Shown one piece after another: positions 24,980 to 32,965 of a stretch of 64,000 bases of DNA; the first letter of the stretch is position 1; every line of letters starts with the position of its first letter. The notes under the pieces were generated by a model, which was not told the origin of the DNA, did not search any database, and was given only the letters and a program-made list of their open reading frames with translations. The position numbers were made by a program, and so were the translations under genes. The DNA comes from Leucobacter komagatae. Its GTDB lineage: Bacteria; Actinomycetota; Actinomycetes; Actinomycetales; Microbacteriaceae. The DNA lies in contig NZ_JXSQ01000004.1 of the NCBI RefSeq assembly GCF_000834055.1, forward strand, positions 62,001-126,000, read 5' to 3'.

Positions 24980-26119
24980 TGCGCTCCCCTACAAGATAGT
25001 CAAAGTCCAGGGCATCTACCGCTTCGCGAACATCCAGGGGAACCAATCTTTCCCAACCAAACTTGCTCAGCTCTCCCACCGCGTATCCCGCCGCCCCAAT
25101 CACAACAGCAATACCAACCGGGGGGAGAGCAACAGATAGAGAACCGAGCGCTACCCCTGAAACGATCCCGCCACTCAAAGCACCAACGGCGCCAATCGAC
25201 ACGGACGTCCAAGAACCGCCGTTCGCAATTTCGATGCTTGCTGCAACTATCTCGATCGCTCCTCCACCGGCGCCCAGAAAAAGCTTCCCGGTCTTCATGA
25301 AGCGCACCTGCTCAGCAAGAGCATCGGCCTCCGCCCGAAGCTTTGCGGCATCAGTGGCCTGAGCAGGAATACGCACGGCCCTGTTGCCGGAGCGCCGCCG
25401 CTCAGCCAGCGAATCCCGGGCCACCTGCGCTTCCTTCAATCGTTGTTCGAAGACAGTCAAGTTCTCTGCCCATACTGCCCCTGAAAGAGCGACAGGGAAG
25501 CCTCTAATTGCTTCATTTCCCTTCTTGAGCGTTTCGAACGCCGCGGAAAGCGCGTCGAAGTCCGTCGCGCGCGCAATGAGGGGAAGCATGTGGTCAATGA
25601 TCCAGTCCTCAAGATCGATCCACCAGGCTTCCACCTTCTCGCCGATCCGCTGAAACACTCGACCCGCTTCTGCATATTCGTCACCGGTCATGACGTCTAC
25701 GCATTCCCCGTTCGGGCCGACCGCGTAGGGGTTCGGTGCACCTGGCGCTGCGATGTAGGTTTTCGGCGCCTCGGGCATATCGATGAGGTTGCCATTCACC
25801 AACAAACGCGCGGTCGCTGCTTCGTCCAGATAATCGGCGAAAGTAAGACGCCCACGCTCGATACGGCGCGCGTAAGCACGAAACACTGTTGCAGCGTCGG
25901 CGGCATATACATCTACAGGATCTGCAGCTGCGGCGATCGCGTCAGTGCTGTCGCGAAAGCCTCCCCACTCCGACCTTTCCAAAACTCAATTGACTCAGCT
26001 GAAGTCTTCTTTAACCGCTGCTGCAAGTCATTGCTCGGCACTGAGACCTTGTTATCCAACCAGGTCGCAAGCTCGAATACGCCACTCGGGTCGCCCTCAA
26101 TCGTCACATCGATGCTCAT
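24969..26119 (-). CDS. WXG-type protein with glycine-zipper C-terminus, frameshifted; putative type VII membrane toxin
   Basis: Frame one (ATG 26119) gives MSIDVTIEGDPSG...ESIEFWKGRSGEAF, with a W-K-G turn of WXG type. Frame two continues RDSTDAIAAAADPVDVYAAD to the stop at 24969. One missing T in the run read as AAA at plus 25956-25958 joins them into about 384 residues. Order: WXG helical hairpin (about 1-105), a middle region (NPYAVGPNGECVDVMTG, WWIDLEDWIIDH), coiled coil (about 210-270), then a hydrophobic C-terminus rich in GxxxG spacing (GAVGALSGGIVSGVALGSLS; PPVGIAVVIGAAGYAVGELS). That tail recalls glycine-zipper pore formers such as the LXG toxin TspA. TTG 25982 has no ribosome binding site, so separate translation of frame two is unlikely. 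ATGA overlap with the gene before. Confidence 0.65.
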
Positions 26120-26412
26120 TCACCGAACTCCGACCTCGTGAAATTGTCGAGTGCTTCTGCTACTTCCGATTCATCGACAAGTTGCCCATCGAGGGCGGCG
26201 CCAGCAACAACTCCAAGCGCTTGCGAGGCATCGGCTGCGAGCTGTGCAGCTTCGATGGCCAAGCGCGTAATAATCGAGATCTCCCCACTCGCTAAACCAC
26301 CGTCAAAACTTGAGGAAAAACCACCGAGTCCATCCGCCGACTCGGTTGCAAACTCGCCATTCTTCTTGAGGAGTTCCGAAATCATCTCGGCGTCAATTTC
26401 GATTTGACTCAT
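26116..26412 (-). CDS. Small helical EspC-like protein, putative type VII secretion partner
   Basis: 98 residues, acidic and almost entirely helical, without Cys or Trp. It begins SQIEIDAEMISELLKKNGEF and continues with an Ala-rich second helix (IEAAQLAADASQALGVVAGA). Size and composition match EspC/WXG100-like partners or the helical chaperones encoded before LXG toxins. It overlaps the SseB-like gene by 4 bases upstream and the WXG-type gene by 4 bases downstream (ATGA), so the three are made in fixed ratio. No YxxxD/E secretion tag was found with certainty. Assignment to the type VII system is from size, shape and neighbours. Confidence 0.7.
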   Translation of the reverse strand: MSQIEIDAEMISELLKKNGEFATESADGLGGFSSSFDGGLASGEISIITRLAIEAAQLAADASQALGVVAGAALDGQLVDESEVAEALDNFTRSEFGE

Positions 26413-26741
26413 AGCAGTTTCCCCCCGACGCGCAGCTGCGGAGCAATCTCCGGATCAAATGCCACAACATCGAACTTGTGCTCGGATTTAAGCTCAGCCA
26501 GGGCTTCAATTCCAACGAGACTCCACGGCTGCTCTTCGCCGCACTGAAGAGCCAAACGGTCAAGGGCAGTGTAAGCCAGCAGAGCACGTCGTCCATCGGG
26601 AAGTTCCCGCAGATCTGCGCCGCTAGTCCCGTCATCCGACATCCGCATCGGGAGGTAGAGCACTGGTGGGATCAGCTTTCCGGCATCCCGGAATTGTGAG
26701 GTCTGGTACACAGGGGCGTCAGCATGGACACTAAGGTTCAT
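26409..26741 (-). CDS. SseB/SAV-like domain protein
   Basis: 110 residues resembling the SseB N-terminal domain proteins common in actinobacteria: PVLYLPMRMSDDG, then ELPDGRRALLAYTALDRLAL (the characteristic G-R-x-A-L-L-x-Y/F-T-s-L-D-R-L segment), ending VVAFDPEIAPQLRVGG. These small proteins often sit next to type VII secretion or WXG genes but their role is unknown. ATG 26741 heads the four-gene overlapped operon; AGGTGG is 13 bases upstream, a weak and distant ribosome binding site. The A-run before the ATG and the 95-base gap behind it are the likely promoter region. Confidence 0.65.
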   Translation of the reverse strand: MNLSVHADAPVYQTSQFRDAGKLIPPVLYLPMRMSDDGTSGADLRELPDGRRALLAYTALDRLALQCGEEQPWSLVGIEALAELKSEHKFDVVAFDPEIAPQLRVGGKLL

Positions 26742-26836
26742 TTTTTCACACTACCACCTGCGGTACATGAGTTGAGCCCTCACCATCCTAATGCCTGAGA
26801 AGGCGACCTCAGGGCCCCGAGAGCCATCCTCACACC
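26742..26836. other. Gap before the toxin operon, probable promoter region
   Basis: No open frame of note. On the minus strand it contains TAGGAT (possible -10) and a small dyad GCCTGAG / CTCAGG. It separates the ppx remnant from the SseB-like gene, so it should carry the promoter of the four-gene operon; nothing stronger can be said. Confidence 0.35.
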
Positions 26837-26995
26837 CTACTCTGCGTCAGGGATTGGATCCGCACCGCGCCCGTCGAGCGCGTCGATGTAGCGCAGCACG
26901 ATCCCCTCGCGCAGCGCCCACGGCGAGATCGTGAGCGTCGACACGTTAAACACCTTCATCGCGGTGCGCAGCACGACCGCGTTCCCAGAAATGGT
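26837..26995 (-). pseudogene. Remnant: duplicated 3' end of ppx
   Basis: Encodes AVVLRTAMKVFNVSTLTISP and the following residues down to DALDGRGADPIPDAE and stop, matching the C-terminus of the intact ppx gene (28001) almost exactly. Similarity stops abruptly at 26981 where the intact gene continues into its catalytic part. No start or upstream domain is present, so the fragment is not functional. It marks the left border of the inserted cassette. Confidence 0.9.
26865..26981. repeat. 117-bp ppx-tail repeat, copy 1
   Basis: Direct repeat of 28029-28145 with 115 of 117 identical bases (differences in ATCCCC/ATGCCC and GTTAAAC/GTCAAAC). The flanks diverge at once on the 3' plus side. It is the second half of the evidence for cassette duplication at this site. 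Confidence 0.95.
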
Positions 26996-27018
26996 TGCGA
27001 TTCCGATATGAAAACGCA

Positions 27019-27147
27019 TCAACTGCGCTCAAAAGCTACGCACATCCCCCAAATGTCGCGCGAAACCGCAACGCAGGTAAGTGCTGCCCGCTCCTCTGCG
27101 AGTCGATCGGCGGCGCAGCGCAACGGGGCAGCTCCCCCGGCACTCAC
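27019..27147 (-). CDS. Small open frame after the second membrane protein gene (uncertain)
   Basis: 42 codons, GTG start overlapping the preceding stop by 4 bases, reading MSAGGAAPLRCAADRLAEER and on to CVAFERS. It is the counterpart of the first part of the frame at 23943-24206; the two align without gaps over 41 codons with about 19 identical residues. The frame is kept despite many base changes, which hints at selection, but the region could also be only a duplicated untranslated stretch. Confidence 0.25.
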   Translation of the reverse strand: MSAGGAAPLRCAADRLAEERAALTCVAVSRDIWGMCVAFERS

Positions 27148-27289
27148 GCCGTCGGTGCGTCCAGCTCAACAACACGCTCAAGGGCGGCGAGCGGATCCGC
27201 GAGCAGGTGACGATCTTCCGGGTGCGTGCGATAGTACTCGATCACCTCGGCCACGATCACCGGGTCAGACCCGAAATAGATCGGGTACA
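27141..27289. repeat. 149-bp tail repeat, copy 2
   Basis: Partner of 24200-24348 (148/149 identical). It forms the end of the second membrane protein gene and its stop codon. Confidence 0.95.
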
Positions 27290-27932
27290 CAATGTGCGCA
27301 CCGCCGGAGGTATCTGCGAGCCCCAGCACCGGGTTCTTGCTCAGCATATGAATCTCGGGAGGCAGCAGCTCGTCCCAAGGCAGAAAGAGACGCGACAGCC
27401 CCTTTCGAGTGCGCACTCCGTCGGTATGCAGTTCGATACCAACAGGAGGCACCCCGCGGTGGAAGGGGTACACGACGAGAACACAAAGCGCGAGGCCGAG
27501 AAATATCTCCCGAAACGAAAGCGCCCGCAGGCTACCGCCGAGCGAGGTCGGCGAGCCCACGATTAGCGCGAGCAGCGTCAGCCCTGCCATCGCGCACAGC
27601 ACCATGATTATCGCCCATACGCCCAGGAACCGATCCGAGGCGAACCGAATCGCTCCATCCCCTCGAATTCCAATTCGCCCGGGGTATGCCGCAAAGCCTG
27701 CGCGGATAAGCCAGGCCAGAAGGGCGATGAACCAGCAAACCGCGAGCACCGCAATAGTCCTTCCAACAACGGAAGTCGCTAGAGCCCAAAAGAGCGCCCC
27801 TAGGCTCAGCAGGAGGCCGCTACCAACCCACAACATCGGCCTTCCGGCTGTCGGTCGTTGATAGTTGCTGGGAAGCACAATGTGTTGCTGGCCAAGATCA
27901 GCTGAGTACCGTCGCACACTACCCAAATACAT
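27144..27932 (-). CDS. Second polytopic membrane protein; putative orphan immunity protein
   Basis: 262 residues with the same plan as the protein at 24203: two hydrophobic pairs (about 35-80 and 105-155), a PH-like part with GIELHTDGVRTRKGLSRLFL, and the identical C-terminal tail DPVIVAEVIEYYRTHPEDRH. Outside the last about 50 residues the two proteins are only loosely similar (shared RGVPxxG and WDxLL). AAGGGA lies about 7 bases before ATG 27932; an ATG at 27950 is possible. It stands between ppx and a ppx remnant without any toxin partner, as orphan immunity genes do. Role inferred from context only. Confidence 0.75.
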   Translation of the reverse strand: MYLGSVRRYSADLGQQHIVLPSNYQRPTAGRPMLWVGSGLLLSLGALFWALATSVVGRTIAVLAVCWFIALLAWLIRAGFAAYPGRIGIRGDGAIRFASDRFLGVWAIIMVLCAMAGLTLLALIVGSPTSLGGSLRALSFREIFLGLALCVLVVYPFHRGVPPVGIELHTDGVRTRKGLSRLFLPWDELLPPEIHMLSKNPVLGLADTSGGAHIVYPIYFGSDPVIVAEVIEYYRTHPEDRHLLADPLAALERVVELDAPTA

Positions 27933-28000
27933 AGTCGGAGTCCCTTGCATCCAGAGCTTCAGAACGCCCGCATCCTGGCACAAACTGGCGGCGCAGCCCC

Positions 28001-28960
28001 CTAGCTGTCCTCTGTGACAGGGTCGGTGCCGCGCCCGTCGAGCGCGTCGATGTAGCGCAGCACGATGCCCTCGCGCAGCGCCCACGGCGAGATCGTGAGC
28101 GTCGACACGTCAAACACCTTCATCGCGGTGCGCAGCACGACCGCGCCGGCCATGATCTGATAGCCGCGCTCGGGGGTGATGCCGGGCAGGTACTCGCGCA
28201 CCGAGCCAGGCATGTCACGCAGCGTCGGCTCCCACTCGCGCAGGCCCGCGTAGTGCAGCTCCGCGAGATCGCCGGTCGCCGGGTCGGGTGGCCCGCCGAT
28301 GAGCCTGGCGAGCGAGCGGATCGTCTTCGAGGTGCCGACGACACGCTTCGGCTTCGGCCGCCCCTTGAAAAACTCGTTGCGGGCCTGCGTGAACTCGGCT
28401 CGGGCGTGCGCCCGCAGTCGGGAGATTCCCTCCGCGGTCGGCGGATCCTCGGGCAGGTACATGATCGTCGAGCGTCCGGCGCCGAGCGGTAGCGACACCT
28501 GCACGTCGGGATACTCGTCGGCACCCTGGGCGATCTCGAACGAGCCTCCACCGATGTCGAACAGCAGAATCTCGCCTGCCGACCAGCCGAGCCAGCGCCG
28601 CACCGCAAGCATCGTGATCCGTGCTTCATCCTCACCCGAAAGCACATCGAGCCGCAGCCCCGTCTCGCCTTCAATGCGCGCGAGCACCTCCTCACCGTTC
28701 GCTGCCTCACGAATTGCTGAGGTCGCGGTCGCGAGCAGGTCGTCGACACCGATCTCCTGCACGGTCGCTACCGCTTCAGCGATAGCCGCGATGATCCGGG
28801 TGACGCCCTCCTCGGTGATCGCCCCGTCGTCGTCGAGGTACCGCATAAGCCGCAGCGTCGACCGCTGGGAGTGGTAGGGGTTCGGGCTCGCACCGGGGTG
28901 CGCGTCAACCACGAGGAGATGAACAGTATTCGAACCTACATCGATGACTCCGAGTCGCAT
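28001..28960 (-). CDS. ppx: Ppx/GppA family exopolyphosphatase / pppGpp phosphatase
   Basis: 319-residue member of the ASKHA-fold Ppx/GppA phosphatases, which remove phosphate from polyphosphate or pppGpp in the cytosol. The phosphate-1 loop is VIDVGSNTVHLLVVD at the N-terminus and the second loop is LLFDIGGGSFEIAQG near residue 142. Length fits the short, two-domain actinobacterial form without the C-terminal HD part. ATG 28960 is chosen over a TTG two codons earlier. Its 3' end has been duplicated at 26837. It is the outer boundary of the putative toxin/immunity locus and probably not functionally linked to it. Confidence 0.88.
   Translation of the reverse strand: MRLGVIDVGSNTVHLLVVDAHPGASPNPYHSQRSTLRLMRYLDDDGAITEEGVTRIIAAIAEAVATVQEIGVDDLLATATSAIREAANGEEVLARIEGETGLRLDVLSGEDEARITMLAVRRWLGWSAGEILLFDIGGGSFEIAQGADEYPDVQVSLPLGAGRSTIMYLPEDPPTAEGISRLRAHARAEFTQARNEFFKGRPKPKRVVGTSKTIRSLARLIGGPPDPATGDLAELHYAGLREWEPTLRDMPGSVREYLPGITPERGYQIMAGAVVLRTAMKVFDVSTLTISPWALREGIVLRYIDALDGRGTDPVTEDS
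28029..28145. repeat. 117-bp ppx-tail repeat, copy 2 (parent copy)
   Basis: Lies inside the intact ppx gene; partner of 26865-26981 (115/117). The intact gene context shows this is the source copy. Confidence 0.95.
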
Positions 28961-29119
28961 GAGCAAGAGTCTATTGCGTCGCGGCCCCTCACAGCCCCCA
29001 CCAATGCTTCACCACACTCAGCACATCACAGGTGAACATTCGTCGCCTATCGTCTACGCTTGCGGTGTCAGCGCCCGGGAACGAACCTGCGGAGCCGGGC
29101 CTCAACGGAGAGGAACATC

Positions 29120-30232
29120 ATGAAAGCTGTCGTCTTTCGAGACCCAGAGACACCAGTTTCGGTGACGGAAGTCTCACTCGCACCACCCAAGGCTGGAGAG
29201 GTGCGCGTGCGGATCTCCGCGGCGGGCGTCTGCCATTCCGATCTCCACGTTCAGCGGGGAGACTGGGAGGTACCCGCTCCGCTCGTCATGGGCCACGAGG
29301 GCTCAGGGGTAGTGACCGAGCTCGGAGAGGGGGTCACGTCGCTCGCAGTTGGTGACCATGTTGTGCTGTGCTGGGTGCCGCCGTGCGGCGAGTGCAGACA
29401 CTGCCTGCGCGGGGAAGAGTCGAACTGCGAACGCGTTACTACGGTGATCAATGCCAAGGGCACACTGTTCGACGAGACTTCCCGACTCAGCGCACGCGGC
29501 GCAGCCGGCGAAGACGAGACTCTCCATCATTTTCTCGGCGTCTCAGCCTTCGCGGAGGAAGCCGTCGTGCCTGCCTCCGGCGCGATACGGGTTCGCCCGG
29601 ACGCTCCGCTGGATGTGATCGCCGTAGTCGGCTGCGCTGTCGCAACCGGGATTGGCGCGGTGACCAACACTGCGGATGTACAACCGGGGTCCACGGTTGT
29701 TGTGATCGGCTGCGGCGGTGTCGGTCTGAACATTGTCCAGGGGGCGAAGCTTGCCGGCGCAGCGAGCATCATCGCCGTTGATGTGCTCGACGACAAGCTC
29801 GACATCGCCAAGCAGTTCGGGGCGACCCACACGGTCAATGCCTCGGCGGGAGACGCCATTGAGCAGGTCTTTGCGGTTGCGCCAGTCGGCGCCGACTACG
29901 CTTTCGATGGCATCGGCCGTCCGGCGACGACCGAACAGGCGATCGCCATGCTCGGTATTGGCGGAACAGCAGTGGTTGTCGGCCTTCCGCGCGACGGCGA
30001 GACCGCAGCGTTTCAACCGCTCATCCTCGCGCTTGCCGGTCAGCGAATACTGGGATCGCACTACGGTTCGGTTCGCCCCGCAATTGACATCCCTGCGCTC
30101 GTCGATCGGTATATGGCTGGCGAAATCTTGCTCGAAGAACTCATTTCAGGGCGCCGCGGACTCGACGATGCGGCTGCGGCGCTCGAGGACCTCTCGTCTG
30201 GGAGCGTGTTGCGCACCCTGCTGGTCCCATAG
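29120..30232 (+). CDS. Zinc-dependent alcohol dehydrogenase, paralog 1
   Basis: 370-residue medium-chain dehydrogenase. Catalytic zinc ligands are in GVCHSDLHV and GHEGSG; the structural zinc is held by four Cys in CGECRHCLRGEESNC. The NAD fold shows VIGCGGVGLN. Length and the long loop after the structural zinc fit the class III-like group. GGAGAGGAA precedes ATG 29120. It is very similar along its whole length to the protein at 31821, and the two genes flank the PucR-type regulator gene, convergent here (12-base gap). The substrate is unknown. Confidence 0.9.
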   Translation: MKAVVFRDPETPVSVTEVSLAPPKAGEVRVRISAAGVCHSDLHVQRGDWEVPAPLVMGHEGSGVVTELGEGVTSLAVGDHVVLCWVPPCGECRHCLRGEESNCERVTTVINAKGTLFDETSRLSARGAAGEDETLHHFLGVSAFAEEAVVPASGAIRVRPDAPLDVIAVVGCAVATGIGAVTNTADVQPGSTVVVIGCGGVGLNIVQGAKLAGAASIIAVDVLDDKLDIAKQFGATHTVNASAGDAIEQVFAVAPVGADYAFDGIGRPATTEQAIAMLGIGGTAVVVGLPRDGETAAFQPLILALAGQRILGSHYGSVRPAIDIPALVDRYMAGEILLEELISGRRGLDDAAAALEDLSSGSVLRTLLVP

Positions 30233-30244
30233 TCGAAGCTGAGC

Positions 30245-31681
30245 TCACCGGCCGAGCGCACGCAGCGCGAGCCATGCGGCAGCACGGTCGTCTGGGCGGC
30301 TCATTGAGAGGCCGGTGAGCTCTTCAACGCGGTGGATCCTGCTGACCAGCGTTTGGCGGTGGATCCCGAGCTTCGCTGCGCTCGCCCGGTGCGCACCGTG
30401 CTCGGCAAGGAAGACGTGCAGGGTTTCGAGCAGTTCGCCGTGCGCACCGAGCTCGTCTCGCAGCTCATCAAGGATTCCGCCAAGCTGCGTGCGCTGATCG
30501 CCCGAGATCGCGTCCAACACGAAGTCGACGGTTGGCAGTTCCGCGTAGCGTTGCACGGCGGCCCCGCCCTCCGCTGCGGCATCGAACGCCTGCCGCGCCT
30601 GCACTGCGCTCCGCCCGAGCGCGTCAACCGCTGCCGCGGTGCCAAGGCCGAGATGCAGGGTGCTCGCGCCTGGAGGCGCGAAGCTCGCGACACGCGAGGC
30701 AAGCTCCCCCGCCAGCTGCTCTGGTAGAAACCCACGAACACGGCCAGGATCCGCCACGAAGAGGTACTCGATTCCCAGCTCGTCGAGCCAGCGCTCCACC
30801 AGCCGTTCGAGGTCGACGGTGCGGGTTCGTGATCCGAGGACAAACGCCGTGAGCTCCACCTCTCGCACGCCCCAGCGGCTCAGCAGCACTGCGGCCTCGC
30901 GACCACCCGCCTCCAGAATATCGAGCAGCGCTTCACGCCCCAGATGCTCGGTCAGCGACGGGTTCCGCGTGCGCAGCACCAGGTCGAAGAGCGCTGCCGC
31001 CTGCGAGGCGAGGTCGCGGATCCGGCCTGTCGCACTCGACCGTGAGGCGACCACCAGATAGCCGGTGAAGTCGAGATCTGAGCCAACCTGGTGTGTCTGC
31101 AGCCCGGGGTGGCGCACCCGCACAGGGGTGCCGAGGGCGACGGCTTTTGCATCGTCGAGGTGCAGCCGGCCTGCACCGGCGCTCGCGATGAGCTGCCCGT
31201 GTGCGTCGAGCAGCACGGCCCAGCCGTCGATGCGGTGCGCAAGCTCCGCCATCACGGCTGTCGCTCCCCCACGCCTCGCAACCTGCGTGAGCACGCGCGT
31301 CCCAGCGGTGACGAGCCGGTCTGCTGCTGCGCGATCGTCTGCGAGGAGGGCCGCGAGCCGCCAGTGCAGGGCGTCACCAGAAAGCGAAGCGCCGAGCACC
31401 GCACTCATGCCGTGGGCGGCAAGCGTCTTCCGTAGCCGCGGGGTGTCCTGGTCGCTCACGAACACGGCCCGAGCGGTGACGGCTGCCGCCTCGCTCCCCT
31501 GTGCGAATCGAGCGGAGAGATCGTCGACTGACCCTGTCACGAGCGTCGCGAACTCTGCGCTGGCCACCACGACATACTCGCCAACACGCGCAAGGCCCTC
31601 GCACGAGGTGTGGTCGGCGATGCCGAAGTCGAGATAACTCCCCCCAACGACGCGGGTCACCGTACGCAGATCGAAACTCAT
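30245..31681 (-). CDS. PucR/CdaR-type transcriptional regulator
   Basis: 478 residues. The N-terminal region is a sensor of the PucR kind (residues about 15-120), followed by a middle GGDEF-like/CdaR domain, and a C-terminal helix-turn-helix (about 420-475) with FLAEHGAHRASAAKLGIHRQ and SRIHRVEELTGL. Such proteins activate catabolic genes when the substrate is present. The gene is divergent from alcohol dehydrogenase paralog 2 and the permease, and convergent with paralog 1, so it is the likely regulator of both dehydrogenases. ATG 31681 was preferred to the codon two positions earlier. Confidence 0.85.
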   Translation of the reverse strand: MSFDLRTVTRVVGGSYLDFGIADHTSCEGLARVGEYVVVASAEFATLVTGSVDDLSARFAQGSEAAAVTARAVFVSDQDTPRLRKTLAAHGMSAVLGASLSGDALHWRLAALLADDRAAADRLVTAGTRVLTQVARRGGATAVMAELAHRIDGWAVLLDAHGQLIASAGAGRLHLDDAKAVALGTPVRVRHPGLQTHQVGSDLDFTGYLVVASRSSATGRIRDLASQAAALFDLVLRTRNPSLTEHLGREALLDILEAGGREAAVLLSRWGVREVELTAFVLGSRTRTVDLERLVERWLDELGIEYLFVADPGRVRGFLPEQLAGELASRVASFAPPGASTLHLGLGTAAAVDALGRSAVQARQAFDAAAEGGAAVQRYAELPTVDFVLDAISGDQRTQLGGILDELRDELGAHGELLETLHVFLAEHGAHRASAAKLGIHRQTLVSRIHRVEELTGLSMSRPDDRAAAWLALRALGR

Positions 31682-31820
31682 GCCCAAATCGTACCAACTG
31701 TCGAGACGCGTCTCACAGAATCATCATTTGGTGCAGTGACATGCGGTTCCAAACGTACTTACACTCACTGAGTTGAACATTTGCGCCCAAGCGTGCGCAC
31801 CCCAATGGAGGAGGAACAAC

Positions 31821-32933
31821 ATGAAAGCAGTCGTGTTCCGGGAGCCTGGCACCCGAGTCGCCGTCGCCGATGTGACGCTCGCACCGCCCAAGGCCGGTGA
31901 GGTTCGTGTGAAGATCGCCGCGGCCGGAGTGTGCCACTCTGACCTGCACGTCAAGCGTGGCGAGTGGGAAGCCCCCGCGCCGATGGTGATGGGTCACGAA
32001 GGCTCAGGAGTGGTACTCGAACTCGGTGAGGGCGTCACGTCGCTCGCCGTCGGAGACCACGTCGTGCTGAGCTGGGTGCCGCCGTGCGGCGAATGCCGCT
32101 ACTGCCTGCAGGGCCATGAGGCGCGCTGCCAGAAGGTGGCTCAGGTCATCAACGCGAAGGGTTCGCTCTTCGACGGCACCTCACGGCTGAGCATTACGCA
32201 GGCTGATGATGAGGGCGAGGCACTGCACCACTACCTCGGCGTCTCCTCCTTCGCCGAGGAGGTCGTTGTGCCGGCGTCAGGAGCGATCAAGGTGCGCGAT
32301 GACGCACCACTCGATGTCATCGCCGTCGTCGGCTGCGCCGTTGCCACTGGTGTTGGCGCTGTGATGAACACCGCAGCGGTTGAGCCCGGCGCGACGGTCG
32401 CCGTCATCGGCTGCGGCGGAGTCGGACTGAACGTCGTTCAGGGAGCCAAGCTCGCCGGCGCCGAACGCATCATCGCGATCGATGTCGTACCCGAGAAGAC
32501 CGACATGGCGATGCAGTTCGGTGCTACGGACCGCATCGACGCGTCAGAAGGCAACGCTGTCGAACAGCTCTTCGCCCTCATCCCGGACGGCGTTGACTAC
32601 GCATTCGATGCGATCGGCCGCACCGTCACCACCGAGCAGGCGATTCAGATGCTCGGCCTCGGCGGCGCAGCGGTCATCGTTGGGCTGCCGCCGACCGGCG
32701 CAAAGGCATCGTTCGAGCCACTCGTGCTCGCAGAGGCGGATCAGCGCATCCTCGGATCCAACTACGGTTCTGTGCGCCCGTCGATCGATATCCCGGCGCT
32801 CGTCGACCGGTACATGGACGGTCAGCTGAAGCTCGATCCGCTCATCTCCGGCCGCCGTCCCCTCGACGAAGCCGCTGAAGCGCTCGACGACCTCGCCTCG
32901 GGCGGCGTGCTGCGCACGCTCCTCATCCCTTAA
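31821..32933 (+). CDS. Zinc-dependent alcohol dehydrogenase, paralog 2
   Basis: 370 residues, same length as paralog 1 and collinear with it without gaps. Zinc ligands are GVCHSDLHV, GHEGSG and CGECRYCLQGHEARC; the NAD motif is VIGCGGVGLNVVQGA. GGAGGAGGAA lies before ATG 31821. The APC permease gene follows 32 bases after its stop, so substrate uptake and oxidation are probably coupled, for example for an amino alcohol. Regulation by the divergent PucR-type protein is likely; the 140-base gap between them is A/T-richer and carries a TACACT -10-like hexamer near 31760. Confidence 0.9.
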   Translation: MKAVVFREPGTRVAVADVTLAPPKAGEVRVKIAAAGVCHSDLHVKRGEWEAPAPMVMGHEGSGVVLELGEGVTSLAVGDHVVLSWVPPCGECRYCLQGHEARCQKVAQVINAKGSLFDGTSRLSITQADDEGEALHHYLGVSSFAEEVVVPASGAIKVRDDAPLDVIAVVGCAVATGVGAVMNTAAVEPGATVAVIGCGGVGLNVVQGAKLAGAERIIAIDVVPEKTDMAMQFGATDRIDASEGNAVEQLFALIPDGVDYAFDAIGRTVTTEQAIQMLGLGGAAVIVGLPPTGAKASFEPLVLAEADQRILGSNYGSVRPSIDIPALVDRYMDGQLKLDPLISGRRPLDEAAEALDDLASGGVLRTLLIP

Positions 32934-32965
32934 CCCTCGTTTCACACTTCTCAAAGGAGAGTTGC

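Noticed and set aside
25457-25982. Independent gene starting at TTG 25982
   Set aside because: No ribosome binding site, and the sequence before it continues a WXG domain in the next frame; one deleted base explains the split better.
26837-27022. Small independent gene at the ppx remnant
   Set aside because: Its coding part is a near-exact copy of the ppx C-terminus and its N-terminal codons come from unrelated flank; a duplication remnant is simpler.
24200-28145. Insertion sequence or transposon flanked by the repeats
   Set aside because: The repeats are parts of coding genes in direct orientation, with no transposase and no terminal inverted repeats; homologous recombination fits better.
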